Part shown: in pieces, positions 24,332-33,461 of the stretch
Numbering within the stretch: position 1 is the stretch's first letter
How the letters are laid out: each line of letters starts with the position of its first letter
From: Gammaproteobacteria bacterium
Lineage (GTDB): Bacteria > Pseudomonadota > Gammaproteobacteria > SZUA-229
Length of the DNA: 64,000 nucleotides
Reading direction: 5' to 3'
Assembly: GCA_029882215.1 (NCBI GenBank)
Contig: JAOULC010000009.1
Coordinates: 1-64,000 of the forward strand
Notes under the pieces: generated by a model
Told to the model about the DNA's origin: nothing
Database searches by the model: none
The model's input: only the letters and a program-made list of their open reading frames with translations
Position numbers and translations under genes: made by a program

Positions 24332-26112
24332 TGCTGATCGCCTGCGTTTTGATTGGGTCTTTGCTGTGACTGATACTGAAATTTGCGTCTTAATAATCCA
24401 CCAGGATCATCGGGTATGCGGCGCAGCCATTGCTCATTAGCCTGTTGCTGTTCTCTGGAAAATTGCTGCTGCTCGGCTGATTGTGCGTCTTTGTTATCAT
24501 CGGCAGAATTCTCAGTCTGTTGTTTTTCATCTTGCTGGCTTTGATCTGCAGTGCTGCTTTTATCTGCCGCCTGCTGTTGTTGATCCTGTGGTTCTTTTTC
24601 AGCCTGTTTGTCTGCAGGGTCACTGTTCTGATTTTCACTGTCTGCAGAAGATTCTTGTTCTGCAGACTGTTTGTCTGATGGTTTATTATCTTTGTTGTCA
24701 GCAGACTTGTCATTGTCATTTTTTTTATTTGTATCGTTTTTCTGATCCTGTTGTTTCAGCATTTTTTCAACCTGCTCACGGTTGTGTTTCGCATCACTAT
24801 GATCCGGGGCTTTCTCGATCAATTTGTTATAGCTTTCAAGTGCTTTATCATACTGGCCAAGCTGCGCCTGAGTATTTGCCAGGTTGTACAGGTTGTCCGG
24901 ATCAGTTGTATCGAGCTGCTGGTATGATTCAAGTGCTTTTTGATACTGCCCTGATTTGTACTGCGCCGCTGCTTTCCATTTGCTATCGGTGAATTTTTCC
25001 GCAGCTTCTTGTGTTTTGTTGTTATTAAATAATTCACGTGCCTGCTGGTTCTGATTTTTCCAGAGCTGGTTCATTTCAAATGCATAAACCGGATCAGACT
25101 GAGGCAGAATAAACAAAACAATGATAAATAAATAGCCTTTACGAAAAGCAAAAGCGGCAAGCGGTAGCAACGCTAGTAACAGCCATGGGCCGGCTTCAAC
25201 CCATGTGTCGGTATTGAGTTCAGTGGCTGTCGTCTGGTCTTTATCCGGATAGCGCTCAAGTGGTTTCAGTAACTGGCGGATATCACTGTCATCAGCCGAT
25301 AAAAATCGAAAAGAGCCGGCGCCACTCAGTGCCAGTTGCCTGAGTTTTTCCTGCTCGACTTTAGCAATAACAATAGCACCGCTGCTGTCTTTAAAGAAGC
25401 CACCGGAACTGAGCGGAATAGGCGCACCTTCCGGGTTGCCAACTGCCAGCACAGACAGTGTATAGTTTGGTGATAATAAAGACTCCGTAAGTGAAATAGC
25501 TCGCTCATTAATACCATCGGTGATCAGTAAGACATGGCCTTTAAGCTGCGCTGTCTGCTTAAACAGTGAGTGAGCCAGCTGAATGGCTTTGTCCGTCTGA
25601 CTGCCTTGTAGCGGCATAATCGACGTGTTTAAACTTTTCACCTGAGATGATATTGTGGCCGTGTCTTCGGTTAACGGCGTGACAGTAAAAGCGTCACCGG
25701 CATACACAATGAGGGCGGTCTGACCTTCTTTTCGCTGCTGCAGAATGTCTTCAACTTTAAGCAGTGCACGGGACAAACGGCTGGGTTTAATGTCTTCTGC
25801 ATCCATCGAACGTGAAAGATCCAGCACAATGATAAGTGCTGATTGATTTTTAAAAACCGGTTGCGGGCGCTGTTCCCAGCTTGGTCCGGCAAGGGCAATA
25901 ATGGCAATGAGACCGGCCAGCAGCAAAAGAAGTAAAGGGCTTTTGTTTTGCTGTAATACAGTTTTATGGAACAAATGGGGTAGCAGGTCTTTGTCACAAA
26001 AACTTTGCCAGCTTTTATTTTGTAACTGCAGCTTGCGCATTAGCCAGTAGCAAATAATGAGCGGGAATATGGCAATAAACCATTCAGGTCTGAGGAAGTG
26101 GAATAAACTCAT
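24325..26112 (-). CDS. fused BatB/BatC: VWA domain, TPR repeats and acidic low-complexity tail
   Basis: 595 residues. Two N-terminal membrane helices (FIAIFPLIICYWL; LLLLLLAGLIAIIALAG), a von Willebrand A domain with MIDAS DLSRSMDAEDIK, a further helix pair (LLLALLPLAAFAF), TPR repeats (YKSGQYQKALESYQQLD, YDKALESYNKLIEKAP) and a long Q/D/K/N-rich tail from about residue 450. This merges what are separate BatB and BatC genes elsewhere. Overlaps BatA by 4 bp and BatD by 7 bp. The tail is repetitive and probably disordered. The MIDAS Asp/Ser residues are intact, so it should bind a divalent metal. Confidence 0.85.
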   Translation of the reverse strand: MSLFHFLRPEWFIAIFPLIICYWLMRKLQLQNKSWQSFCDKDLLPHLFHKTVLQQNKSPLLLLLLAGLIAIIALAGPSWEQRPQPVFKNQSALIIVLDLSRSMDAEDIKPSRLSRALLKVEDILQQRKEGQTALIVYAGDAFTVTPLTEDTATISSQVKSLNTSIMPLQGSQTDKAIQLAHSLFKQTAQLKGHVLLITDGINERAISLTESLLSPNYTLSVLAVGNPEGAPIPLSSGGFFKDSSGAIVIAKVEQEKLRQLALSGAGSFRFLSADDSDIRQLLKPLERYPDKDQTTATELNTDTWVEAGPWLLLALLPLAAFAFRKGYLFIIVLFILPQSDPVYAFEMNQLWKNQNQQARELFNNNKTQEAAEKFTDSKWKAAAQYKSGQYQKALESYQQLDTTDPDNLYNLANTQAQLGQYDKALESYNKLIEKAPDHSDAKHNREQVEKMLKQQDQKNDTNKKNDNDKSADNKDNKPSDKQSAEQESSADSENQNSDPADKQAEKEPQDQQQQAADKSSTADQSQQDEKQQTENSADDNKDAQSAEQQQFSREQQQANEQWLRRIPDDPGGLLRRKFQYQSQQRPNQNAGDQQW

Positions 26113-27098
26113 AGTCTGCCTCTGCTACTGACTCGTATCAAGATAATTAGCCCCGATAATATAAATGAAATACCCAGTGGCCAGAAGTAAAGCGCGGTCG
26201 TGGGTCTGAAGCTTTGAGTTTCCTTTTCAACCGGTTCGAGCTCATCCAGTAGCTGGTATATTTGTTCTAGCTGTTCGGTGTTACGTGCGCGGAAATATTT
26301 GCCGCCGGTTGTGCTGGCGATGGCGGTTAAGGTTTTCTCGTCCAGGTCCGCAGACGGGTTGACTCGACGTGAACCGAATATTGAACGCACAATCATTTCG
26401 TCAGCACCGATGCCGATGGTATAAATTTTAAGCTGGTATTGTTTTGCCAGTTCGGCAGCTTTTAGTGGCTGTATTTCACCCGCTGTGTTGGCACCATCGG
26501 TTAGTAAAATAAGTACCCGGCTATTCACATCGGTCTTTTCAAGTCGCTTTACCGCAAGGCCGATGGCATCGCCAATCGCTGTTTCTTTTCCGGCAAGACC
26601 AATGACGGATTCGTCTAATAATGTACTGACTGTCTGCCGGTCAAATGTCAGCGGGGTTTGTAAGTAGGCTTTTTTACCAAATAAAATGAGCCCGACCCTG
26701 TCACCCGTCCGGCGTTTGATAAATTCGCTGGCAACGGCTTTGGTCGCTGTTAGCCGGTCGGCCAGCTGACCGTTGAGTTTGAAATCTTCAACTTCCATAC
26801 TGCCGGATAAATCAACGGCTAACATCAGGTCACGGCCACTGACGGGCAGCTCCACCGGTTCACCTAACCATTGCGGGCGTGCAGCCGCAATCACCAGTAA
26901 CAGCCATGCCAGCAGGGCAAGGTATAAAAGCAGTTTGTTACTAGTGTCGGCTTTATCTGCACTGTAACTTTCAAAGTCATGCATGAAAGGGACATGCAGA
27001 GCGGCTTCATTCTGCCGTGCAGCCGGCGGTAAAAATTTGTAGGCAAGGTACGGCAGTGGTATGGCCAGTAATGCCCAGATCCAGTCGAAATGAATCAT
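26109..27098 (-). CDS. batA: BatA: membrane VWA-domain protein
   Basis: 329 residues. One N-terminal helix pair (WIWALLAIPLPYLAY; LLYLALLAWLLLVIAAA), a von Willebrand A domain with intact MIDAS DLSGSMEVEDF and LILLTDGANT, and a C-terminal helix (LYFWPLGISFILSGLIILI). The VWA domain should face the periplasm. It overlaps DUF4381 by 4 bp and BatB/C by 4 bp, so the three are translationally coupled. Likely forms a complex with BatB/C and BatD activated by the MoxR ATPase. Confidence 0.88.
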   Translation of the reverse strand: MIHFDWIWALLAIPLPYLAYKFLPPAARQNEAALHVPFMHDFESYSADKADTSNKLLLYLALLAWLLLVIAAARPQWLGEPVELPVSGRDLMLAVDLSGSMEVEDFKLNGQLADRLTATKAVASEFIKRRTGDRVGLILFGKKAYLQTPLTFDRQTVSTLLDESVIGLAGKETAIGDAIGLAVKRLEKTDVNSRVLILLTDGANTAGEIQPLKAAELAKQYQLKIYTIGIGADEMIVRSIFGSRRVNPSADLDEKTLTAIASTTGGKYFRARNTEQLEQIYQLLDELEPVEKETQSFRPTTALYFWPLGISFILSGLIILIRVSSRGRL

Positions 27099-27595
27099 GC
27101 GCTTTTACCTGTCGGTGGCGGCAGTTGTTTTAACCACAGCAGCGATAACTTCAGTAAATCATCGATATCGTCTGCTTTTTGTGATGAAGAGTAAATAAAT
27201 TCGGTTAACAAATAGCCCGGGCCGTTGGAAAAGTTAAGCGTTGAATTTGACAGCTGTTTATCCAGCCAGTTTAACCAGGGCTTGCCGATAAGTCCGGCAC
27301 ATTCAGACTCAGGGTAGCTACTGATCGCCGCGCGTCGTAATAATGCAGATAATGCCGCAGAGAGTTGTTTCGGGTCATGGTTTTCTGCGTAGGCTTTTTT
27401 AATTCGCTGATACTCAGCCAGTGCCAGGCGCCGTATTTCATGTTTCTTGCGGTAAGACCTGATTATTAAATAAGTCATAACAGCGATGATGATGCAAACA
27501 AAAATTATCCAGTAGCCTGCTGCCAGTGGCCACCAGGATAATGTGTCTGGCAAATGTATGTCTTTTAAATCAAGTTGCTGTTGTGGGGGTTGCAT
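27095..27595 (-). CDS. DUF4381 domain protein
   Basis: 166 residues. The start LKDIHLPDTLSWWPLAAGYWII is characteristic of DUF4381, followed by one membrane helix (WIIFVCIIIAVMTYLII) and a helical cytoplasmic part (QLSAALSALLRRAAIS, CAGLIGKPWLNWLD). A constant member of MoxR-Bat operons, probably an assembly partner. It starts 31 bp after the DUF58 gene and overlaps batA. Confidence 0.88.
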   Translation of the reverse strand: MQPPQQQLDLKDIHLPDTLSWWPLAAGYWIIFVCIIIAVMTYLIIRSYRKKHEIRRLALAEYQRIKKAYAENHDPKQLSAALSALLRRAAISSYPESECAGLIGKPWLNWLDKQLSNSTLNFSNGPGYLLTEFIYSSSQKADDIDDLLKLSLLWLKQLPPPTGKSA

Positions 27596-27626
27596 AGCGG
27601 TATCAAGAAGTTCTCTATTAGTATTG

Positions 27627-28592
27627 TTAGCGAAACGATGACTGAAGCTGTTGCAAAGGGTTTTGCTCAGTGCTGCATTCTATTAAAGATATGCGGTGTT
27701 TGACGGCAAAATCTTTTAATGCGGCTAAACGTTCAGTGAAGTGCTGCTGGTACTGTGCCTGACTGTTATTATGTGTGCTAAAGCGTAATGTCTTATCCTG
27801 ATATTCAATCAGGTACTGGCCGGAAGGCGGCAATGATTTTTCTAGCGTGTCATAAATAAAAAACATAACAATATCGTTATGCCGTGATAACTGAGTAATA
27901 TGTGACAGTGCCTGCTCACCAAGGTTTCTGAAATCACTGAGCAAAAATATCAGGCTGCCGGGTCTGGCAACACGTCGCAGCCGGGCTAATGCCTGCTCGG
28001 CATTGATCTGGCTGCCGGGCTTGTCGCTGTCTGTGTTTTGGATCTGTTCCAGTTGTTTAATAAAATGCAGGACACTGGTTTTTCCGCGCTGAGGTTTGAG
28101 TTCCTGATGCGTGTGTTCGGAAAAAACCAGACCACCGATGCGGTCGCCCTGTGCATTAGCCGCCCATGCAATACTGGCAGCGGCTTTGGCCGCAATCACT
28201 GACTTAAAAACACCGTGAGTTGCAAAGCGCATGGGTTCTCGAAAATCGGCCCAGCAAAGTACCGGTCTTTCTTTTTCTTCTGAAAAAACTTTAGTGTGTG
28301 CTGTGCCTGTTCTGGCAGTGACTTTCCAGTCCATGCTGCGAATATCATCGCCGGGCTGGTAACTGCGTGATTCGTTAAACTCCATGCCGCGGCCACGAAA
28401 GGATGAGAGATAGGCTCCGCTTTGCATGGCTTTAATATTGCGTGATGATAGCACCAGTTGTGATGTCTGATGGCGGCACTGAATCAAACCATGCTGGCTG
28501 ATATGAATGAGCCCGTCAGTCGGTGCTGTTGTCTGCTTAGCTGCAGCCTGAGCAGAGAGAACTGATTTTTTTCTGAAGGCCGATGCAAACAT
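27627..28592 (-). CDS. DUF58 family protein
   Basis: 321 residues. The RSYQPGDDIRSMDWKVTARTG signature near residue 75 defines DUF58; the remainder is a VWA-like fold (PGSLIFLLSDFRNLG). No membrane helix is seen, unlike many longer DUF58 proteins. Encoded directly after moxR (start and stop share a base), the usual MoxR-DUF58 pairing in which the AAA ATPase remodels VWA-type clients. Confidence 0.88.
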   Translation of the reverse strand: MFASAFRKKSVLSAQAAAKQTTAPTDGLIHISQHGLIQCRHQTSQLVLSSRNIKAMQSGAYLSSFRGRGMEFNESRSYQPGDDIRSMDWKVTARTGTAHTKVFSEEKERPVLCWADFREPMRFATHGVFKSVIAAKAAASIAWAANAQGDRIGGLVFSEHTHQELKPQRGKTSVLHFIKQLEQIQNTDSDKPGSQINAEQALARLRRVARPGSLIFLLSDFRNLGEQALSHITQLSRHNDIVMFFIYDTLEKSLPPSGQYLIEYQDKTLRFSTHNNSQAQYQQHFTERLAALKDFAVKHRISLIECSTEQNPLQQLQSSFR

Positions 28593-29551
28593 CAGGGAAC
28601 GGCGATTCGGTTAATCAGTTCATTAATAAAACGGTCGGTGGTGACGCCGTCGGCTTCCGCTTCATAGCTTAAAATCAAACGATGACGCAGCACATCAAAT
28701 GCCATGGCCTGAATATCTTCCGGGCCGACAAAATCTCTGCCGGCTAACCAGGCGTGTGCGCGAGCGCAACGGTCGAGCGTAATGGTGGCACGCGGGCTGG
28801 CACCATATTGCAGCCATTGTTGTAAATCGTTACCGTATTTTTCAGGCTGCCGGGTAGCGAGTACAATTTCCAGCAAATAGCTTTCAATATTATCAGCCAT
28901 GTGAATATCAAGAATATCATCACGGGCAGAAAGCATGTCCTGAATGCTGATTTTTTCGACCGGTTCGGCGGCTTTGTGGTGTGCTTCACCACGCGCCAGT
29001 TTTAAGATTTTGCGTTCTGATTCGGCATCCGGGTAGTCAATACGAACATGCATTAAGAAGCGATCCAGCTGTGCTTCCGGTAACGGGTATGTGCCTTCCT
29101 GCTCGATCGGATTCTGTGTTGCCATGACCATAAACAGCCCTGGCAGTGGATAGGTGGTCGAGCCGATGGTGATTTGTCGCTCTGCCATGGCTTCCAGTAG
29201 CGCAGACTGTACTTTTGCCGGCGCACGGTTAATTTCATCGGCTAATACCAGGTTATGAAATAGCGGACCTTTCTGGAATATAAATGTACTGTCCTGCGGG
29301 CGGTAAATCTCAGTGCCGGTGAGGTCAGACGGTAACAGGTCGGGTGTAAACTGTATGCGGTGAAAATCGGCTTCAATGCCATCGCTGAGGACTTTTATAG
29401 CGCGAGTTTTAGCCAGCCCGGGCGCGCCTTCTACCAGTAAATGCCCGTCTGCCAGGAGAGCAATTAACAGGCGGTTTACCAGGTGGTCCTGACCAATAAT
29501 GTGTTTTTCTACGTGCTGTTTTAACTGCTGTATTTTTTCAAAATTAGACAT
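28592..29551 (-). CDS. MoxR family AAA ATPase
   Basis: 319 residues. Walker A EGAPGLAKTRAIK, Walker B LVLADEINRAPAK, sensor-1 ATQNPIEQEGTYPLPEAQLDRF and sensor-2 region YGASPRAT are intact. The AAA_3 plus lid architecture is of the MoxR proper type. First gene of the six-gene bat operon (moxR, DUF58, DUF4381, batA, batB/C, batD), read from a promoter upstream of 29551. MoxR ATPases act as chaperones that mature VWA-containing partners. Confidence 0.92.
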   Translation of the reverse strand: MSNFEKIQQLKQHVEKHIIGQDHLVNRLLIALLADGHLLVEGAPGLAKTRAIKVLSDGIEADFHRIQFTPDLLPSDLTGTEIYRPQDSTFIFQKGPLFHNLVLADEINRAPAKVQSALLEAMAERQITIGSTTYPLPGLFMVMATQNPIEQEGTYPLPEAQLDRFLMHVRIDYPDAESERKILKLARGEAHHKAAEPVEKISIQDMLSARDDILDIHMADNIESYLLEIVLATRQPEKYGNDLQQWLQYGASPRATITLDRCARAHAWLAGRDFVGPEDIQAMAFDVLRHRLILSYEAEADGVTTDRFINELINRIAVP

Positions 29552-29950
29552 AAGTTAGGCTTTTAAGTAAAAATGTGAGTTTAATTCTATTCAGTAGAAT
29601 ACTTCATATAAATATTATGGGTATTTATTATGTTTGATTATTTATATTGGGCATATTTTAAAGGCAGAATATGAAATATCCAAGTGCGGAACCAGCGAGG
29701 GAGTCTGGTTCCGCGTTCTTGGCAGGATATTCCAATTTGCTCTGCGCAAAAGTCACAGAGTTTTCCACTTTAATCTTAACCACGTACAGTTAGTCAGTAA
29801 TATGTGAAGATAGTTCGGTAAGCCGTTAAAATTTTTTGTTTTAACGGTAAACTCGGGGCATGAGAGTGTTTGCACTGTTATTGGCAGGCGTTGTGAACGG
29901 CCATGTAAAGAAAACAGATATGTGAAATCAACGGTCTTATAGGGTAAATT
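29552..29950. promoter_or_regulatory. divergent promoter region moxR / cobalamin adenosyltransferase
   Basis: No gene. It must carry the promoters of the bat operon (-) and of the adenosyltransferase gene (+). The centre holds a long imperfect hairpin (separate entry). I looked for a B12-box and other cobalamin riboswitch elements before 29951 and found none. Confidence 0.5.
29675..29731. repeat. long imperfect inverted repeat, possible structured RNA
   Basis: A perfect inner stem GCGGAACCAG (29686-29695) and CTGGTTCCGC (29705-29714) with a 9-nt loop is extended by CCAAG (29680-29684) with CTTGG (29718-29722), and by AATAT with ATATT at the outside. No T-run follows on either strand, so it is not a standard terminator; an operator or a 5'-leader structure is possible. 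Confidence 0.5.
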
Positions 29951-30505
29951 ATGGGTTATCGATTAAGCAAAATATACACGAAGACCGGTGATAAGGGTGA
30001 CACCGGGATGGCTGACGGCACGCGGCTGGCCAAGAATCATATCAAGGTCAGTGTTATTGGTGATGTTGATGAGCTGAATTCTCAAATGGGTTTGCTGGTT
30101 GTTGAAGTGGCTAATGACGAGATGAAAAGCAAGCTCAATCAAATTCAGCATATATTATTTGATCTGGGTGCTGAACTCACGTTGCCAGAGTATCAGGCAA
30201 TTGAAAGCGCGCACGTGAGCTTGCTTGAGGCTTATCTCGATCAGCTAAATGAACATTTAAAACCACTGGATGAGTTTATTTTACCGGGCGGTAGCCGTTC
30301 TGCTGCAGTGGCCCATATTACGCGCGCTGTTTGCCGGCGGCTTGAAAGAAGCCTGGTGAGTTTGAATCGTGAGTATCCTATTAATAAGGAATCAATGGCT
30401 TTTATCAATCGCTTATCAGACCTGTTATTCGTGATAGCCAGACAGTGCTGTAAAGATGATGGTGTAGATGAAGTTTACTGGCAAAAAGGCAGAGCCCGCC
30501 CTTAA
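29951..30505 (+). CDS. PduO-type ATP:cob(I)alamin adenosyltransferase
   Basis: 184 residues. N-terminal KIYTKTGDKGDTGMADG (ATP-binding), DVDELNSQMGL, the ALPGG-like ILPGGSRSAAVAHITRAVCRRLER with invariant Arg residues, and FINRLSDLLFVIAR are all typical of the PduO/MMAB family. The enzyme transfers the adenosyl group of ATP to cob(I)alamin, making coenzyme B12 for B12-dependent mutases or ribonucleotide reductase. Start 29951 has AGGG upstream. No B12 biosynthesis or B12-dependent gene is adjacent; the kinase gene follows closely. Confidence 0.92.
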   Translation: MGYRLSKIYTKTGDKGDTGMADGTRLAKNHIKVSVIGDVDELNSQMGLLVVEVANDEMKSKLNQIQHILFDLGAELTLPEYQAIESAHVSLLEAYLDQLNEHLKPLDEFILPGGSRSAAVAHITRAVCRRLERSLVSLNREYPINKESMAFINRLSDLLFVIARQCCKDDGVDEVYWQKGRARP

Positions 30506-30547
30506 TAACAACAGGTACAGATACTGATGATCATTAGAGAAATCGAG

Positions 30548-31450
30548 ATGAACAAGAATTACCGGATTGGTGTTGATCTCGGCGGCACTAAAATAGAAGC
30601 CATGGTGCTGAATCAGCAGGGTAGAGAAATCAGCCGGATGAGAGTTGCTACGCCGAAAGGTGATTACCGGAAAATTCTGCTGACGATTGCAGATCTGGTG
30701 GAAGAGGTGGAAAACGATTTAAATGAAGTGGCCACCATTGGTATCTGTACACCGGGTGCGCTGTCACCGGCCACCGGCCTGTTAAAAAATTCCAACACCG
30801 TCTGCATGAATGGCAAGCCTGTCTATAAAGATCTGGTTTCATTGTTGGGCCGTGAAATTCGTATTGCTAATGATGCTAATTGTTTTGCACTGTCAGAGGC
30901 GGTCGATGGTGCCGCAGCCGGCGCCGAGGTGGTGTTCGGTGTTATCGTCGGCACCGGCACAGGCGGTGGAATTGTCATTAATCAAAAACTATTAACGGGG
31001 ACACATGCAATTGCCGGCGAGTGGGGGCATAACCCGTTACCCTGGCCAGACGAACAGGAGTTTACCGGGCCAGATTGTTATTGTGGGAAAAAAGGCTGCA
31101 TAGAAACCTATCTTTCTGGTCCGGCAATTACCCGTGATCATCAGGCTCACGGTGGCGATAAAGTCAGTGCCGAGGAAATAGTTGAGCTGGCAGCTCTGGG
31201 CTTTGAACGCGCCGAAGAAACCTTGTGCCGGTATGAAGAGAGAATGGCTAAAAGTCTGGCCAGTGTGATTAATCTGCTTGACCCCGATGTGATTGTCCTG
31301 GGCGGAGGTATGTCAAATATCGAGCGGCTTTACACCAATGTTCCGAAATTATTGCCCGCGTATGTGTTTTCAGATGAAGTTCATACTTCGATAGTAGCCC
31401 CCAAGTTTGGTGACTCAAGTGGGGTCAGAGGCGCTGCCTGGTTGTGGTGA
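30548..31450 (+). CDS. ROK family sugar kinase, fructokinase/Mak-like
   Basis: 300 residues from ATG 30548 (MNKNYRIGVDLGGTKIEAM), 42 bp after the adenosyltransferase gene. The phosphate-binding DLGGTKIE, NDANCFALSEA, GTGTGGGIVIN, catalytic-region GEWGHNPLPWP and the zinc-binding CYCGKKGCIETYLSGPA mark a ROK kinase. The pattern is closest to bacterial fructokinase/manno(fructo)kinase (Mak). An earlier ATG at 30527 is possible but has a poorer ribosome site. Cytoplasmic; feeds fructose or a related hexose into glycolysis. Confidence 0.88.
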   Translation: MNKNYRIGVDLGGTKIEAMVLNQQGREISRMRVATPKGDYRKILLTIADLVEEVENDLNEVATIGICTPGALSPATGLLKNSNTVCMNGKPVYKDLVSLLGREIRIANDANCFALSEAVDGAAAGAEVVFGVIVGTGTGGGIVINQKLLTGTHAIAGEWGHNPLPWPDEQEFTGPDCYCGKKGCIETYLSGPAITRDHQAHGGDKVSAEEIVELAALGFERAEETLCRYEERMAKSLASVINLLDPDVIVLGGGMSNIERLYTNVPKLLPAYVFSDEVHTSIVAPKFGDSSGVRGAAWLW

Positions 31451-31615
31451 GTGAGCTGGAAGACTACTTGTTTATTGTGCCGCTCTTTTGTTTGCTGCTG
31501 GTTTGATAAAATATACCGTGCAATGGCTTGTGCGGGCTGATTGCTGTAATAAGGCGTGCTAAAATTGCTGTCTTTTTTGATCCTGGCTCTGATTCTTTAG
31601 TTTAGTGGAAATTTA

Positions 31616-32017
31616 ATGATACCTGAAATCACACTCACCACACCTGCATTATTATTTCCTGCTGTTTCATTATTGCTGGTCGCGTATAACAACCGCTTTA
31701 ATGCACTGAGCTCCAGAATTCGAGCGATGAGTGCGAGTTATAAAGCACTGCCCGATATGGTGTTAATGGCTCAGATACAAAGCCTGCGTCGTCGTGTTTG
31801 CATTATTCGTAATATGCAGGGATTTGGTGTGGGTAGCCTTTTTATGTGTGTCTTATGCATGTTCGCATTGTTTGGCGGTTTGCTTTTATTAGGAAAAATA
31901 ATTTTCGGCGCCAGTTTGTTGATGATGCTGATGTCATTAGGCTATTCGCTGTATGAAGTATCATTGTCAGTTCACGCGCTTAACCTTGAACTAAATGAAC
32001 TGGAAAAACAGGTTTAA
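31616..32017 (+). CDS. DUF2721 family membrane protein
   Basis: 133 residues. The start TTPALLFPAVSLLLVAYNNRFNALSSRIR is diagnostic of DUF2721, with two further helices (GVGSLFMCVLCMFALFGGLLLL and IIFGASLLMMLMSLGYSLYE) and a terminal ELNELEKQ helix. Widespread in proteobacteria, function unknown. Single gene. Confidence 0.85.
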   Translation: MIPEITLTTPALLFPAVSLLLVAYNNRFNALSSRIRAMSASYKALPDMVLMAQIQSLRRRVCIIRNMQGFGVGSLFMCVLCMFALFGGLLLLGKIIFGASLLMMLMSLGYSLYEVSLSVHALNLELNELEKQV

Positions 32018-32093
32018 AGCATACCGTGTTGTCATCTAAAGGTTTAATAAATCGCTCTGAGGGTGAATCGCTTTTGATAAGCCGGAGCGCTAG

Positions 32094-32642
32094 TTGAATA
32101 CTGGTGCCGCAGAGATAATCGAATTCTGGTATTCAGACCGAGTTAAAAAGCAATGGTTTGCATCAACCCCTGAGCTGGATAAAGAAATATTAGACAAATA
32201 TGAGTCTGCTTGGGAAAAGGCTTTGGCGGGAGACTTTGATAACTGGTGTAATGAGCCCGATAGCTGTCTGGCACTGGTCATTATTCTCGACCAGTTTCCG
32301 TTGAATATGTTCAGGGGGCAGGCTAAGTCATTTCAGTCTGAGGGTAAGTCGTTGCAGGTGGCGCAACAGGCTGTGGACAATGGCTTTGCGCAAGCACTGG
32401 ATAAAGGCAAGTTGTCCTTCTTATTTATGCCATTTATGCACGCAGAAGATCTGAACAGGCAGCAGCAGTCTGTGGCATTGTTTAAAAAGCATGCACTGGA
32501 AGGCAATATCCGCTTTGCGGAGCATCACCGGGATATTATCGCAAAGTATGGTCGTTTTCCTCATCGTAACCGTATTTTAGGTCGCGAAAGCACGCAGGAA
32601 GAACTGAACTATCTTGCTTCCGATAAGGCATTTAAAGGCTGA
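32094..32642 (+). CDS. DUF924 family protein
   Basis: 182 residues. IIEFWYSDRVKKQWF at the N-terminus, LALVIILDQFPLNMFRG in the middle and FPHRNRILGRESTQEELNYL at the end are the family signatures; the fold is all-helical and TPR-like. The start is TTG 32094, supported by GGAG about 7 nt upstream; no ATG or GTG would preserve the conserved N-terminus. Cytoplasmic, function unknown. Confidence 0.88.
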   Translation: MNTGAAEIIEFWYSDRVKKQWFASTPELDKEILDKYESAWEKALAGDFDNWCNEPDSCLALVIILDQFPLNMFRGQAKSFQSEGKSLQVAQQAVDNGFAQALDKGKLSFLFMPFMHAEDLNRQQQSVALFKKHALEGNIRFAEHHRDIIAKYGRFPHRNRILGRESTQEELNYLASDKAFKG

Positions 32643-32822
32643 TGTTGCGGTCTATGATTGAATCATGCCGTGTTATTGCACCTGTTCAGCTTTCTGAAAA
32701 AAGAAAACTCCATTAATGCAACATAGTTTATAATATCCGTTCACTAGTCAGGCTGCAGAAACAGGAGCCAGCCATCGACTATCTATGTAATCAGCAGTAC
32801 CCTCACCGAGCAGGACAAAAAA

Positions 32823-33284
32823 GTGACGAATAACGATATATTACGACGTATCCGCTATACCTTTGATTTTAATGACGACAAAATGATCGCTATTTTTGCA
32901 CTGGCTGATGTTGAAGTGACGAGGGAGCAGGTCAGTGACTGGCTGAAACAGGATGAAGACCCGGCGTTCAAATCCTGTATCGATGTGACTTTTGCCTCTT
33001 TCTTAAACGGTCTGATCATTGAAAAGCGCGGTAAAAAAGACGGCCCGCAGCCACAGCCGGAAAAACGCTTAACGAATAATATTATTTTTAGAAAGTTAAA
33101 AATCGCACTTAATCTGAAAGACGATGATGTGCTTGAAATCATGTCGCTGGCTGACTTTAATATTAGCAAGCATGAACTGAGTGCGTTCTTCCGCAAAGCA
33201 GATCATAAGCATTATCGTGACTGTAAAGACCAGATATTGAGACGATTTTTACACGGTATGCAGATCAAATATCGTTCAGAGTAA
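32823..33284 (+). CDS. DUF1456 (YehS-like) family protein
   Basis: 153 residues made of two homologous halves: NNDILRRIRYTFDFNDDKMIAIFALADVEVTREQVSDWLK and TNNIIFRKLKIALNLKDDDVLEIMSLADFNISKHELSAFF, each followed by a similar CIDVTFASFLNGL/CKDQILRRFLHGM helix. This tandem is DUF1456, as in E. coli YehS. The start is GTG 32823. The duplicated helical domain resembles DNA- or protein-binding modules; function unknown. Confidence 0.88.
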   Translation: MTNNDILRRIRYTFDFNDDKMIAIFALADVEVTREQVSDWLKQDEDPAFKSCIDVTFASFLNGLIIEKRGKKDGPQPQPEKRLTNNIIFRKLKIALNLKDDDVLEIMSLADFNISKHELSAFFRKADHKHYRDCKDQILRRFLHGMQIKYRSE

Positions 33285-33461
33285 CAGTCTGGCCAGTCAT
33301 AGCCATTGCTCGTTTTTCAGCCGGTGTTCTCTTAACCGGCAGCTGAACAAACTGCCAGATAAATAAAGGCTTATAACATCAGTCTAATTAGCGTAAAATT
33401 TGTGAGATTACTCTTCATTAGAAAGTATTTAGCCATAGTGATTCGGTTTGGGGTCTTCTGA

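Noticed and set aside
24483-24992. A 169-codon plus-strand open frame opposite the BatB/BatC tail
   Set aside because: It is the antisense of the repetitive Q/D/K/N-rich region, is Cys/Leu/Phe-rich in a biased way and has no ribosome site; the minus-strand protein is clearly real.
29732-29950. Cobalamin riboswitch before the adenosyltransferase gene
   Set aside because: I searched for the B12-box (AGxCAGGAxACCTGCC-like) and the GCCACTG element and see neither.
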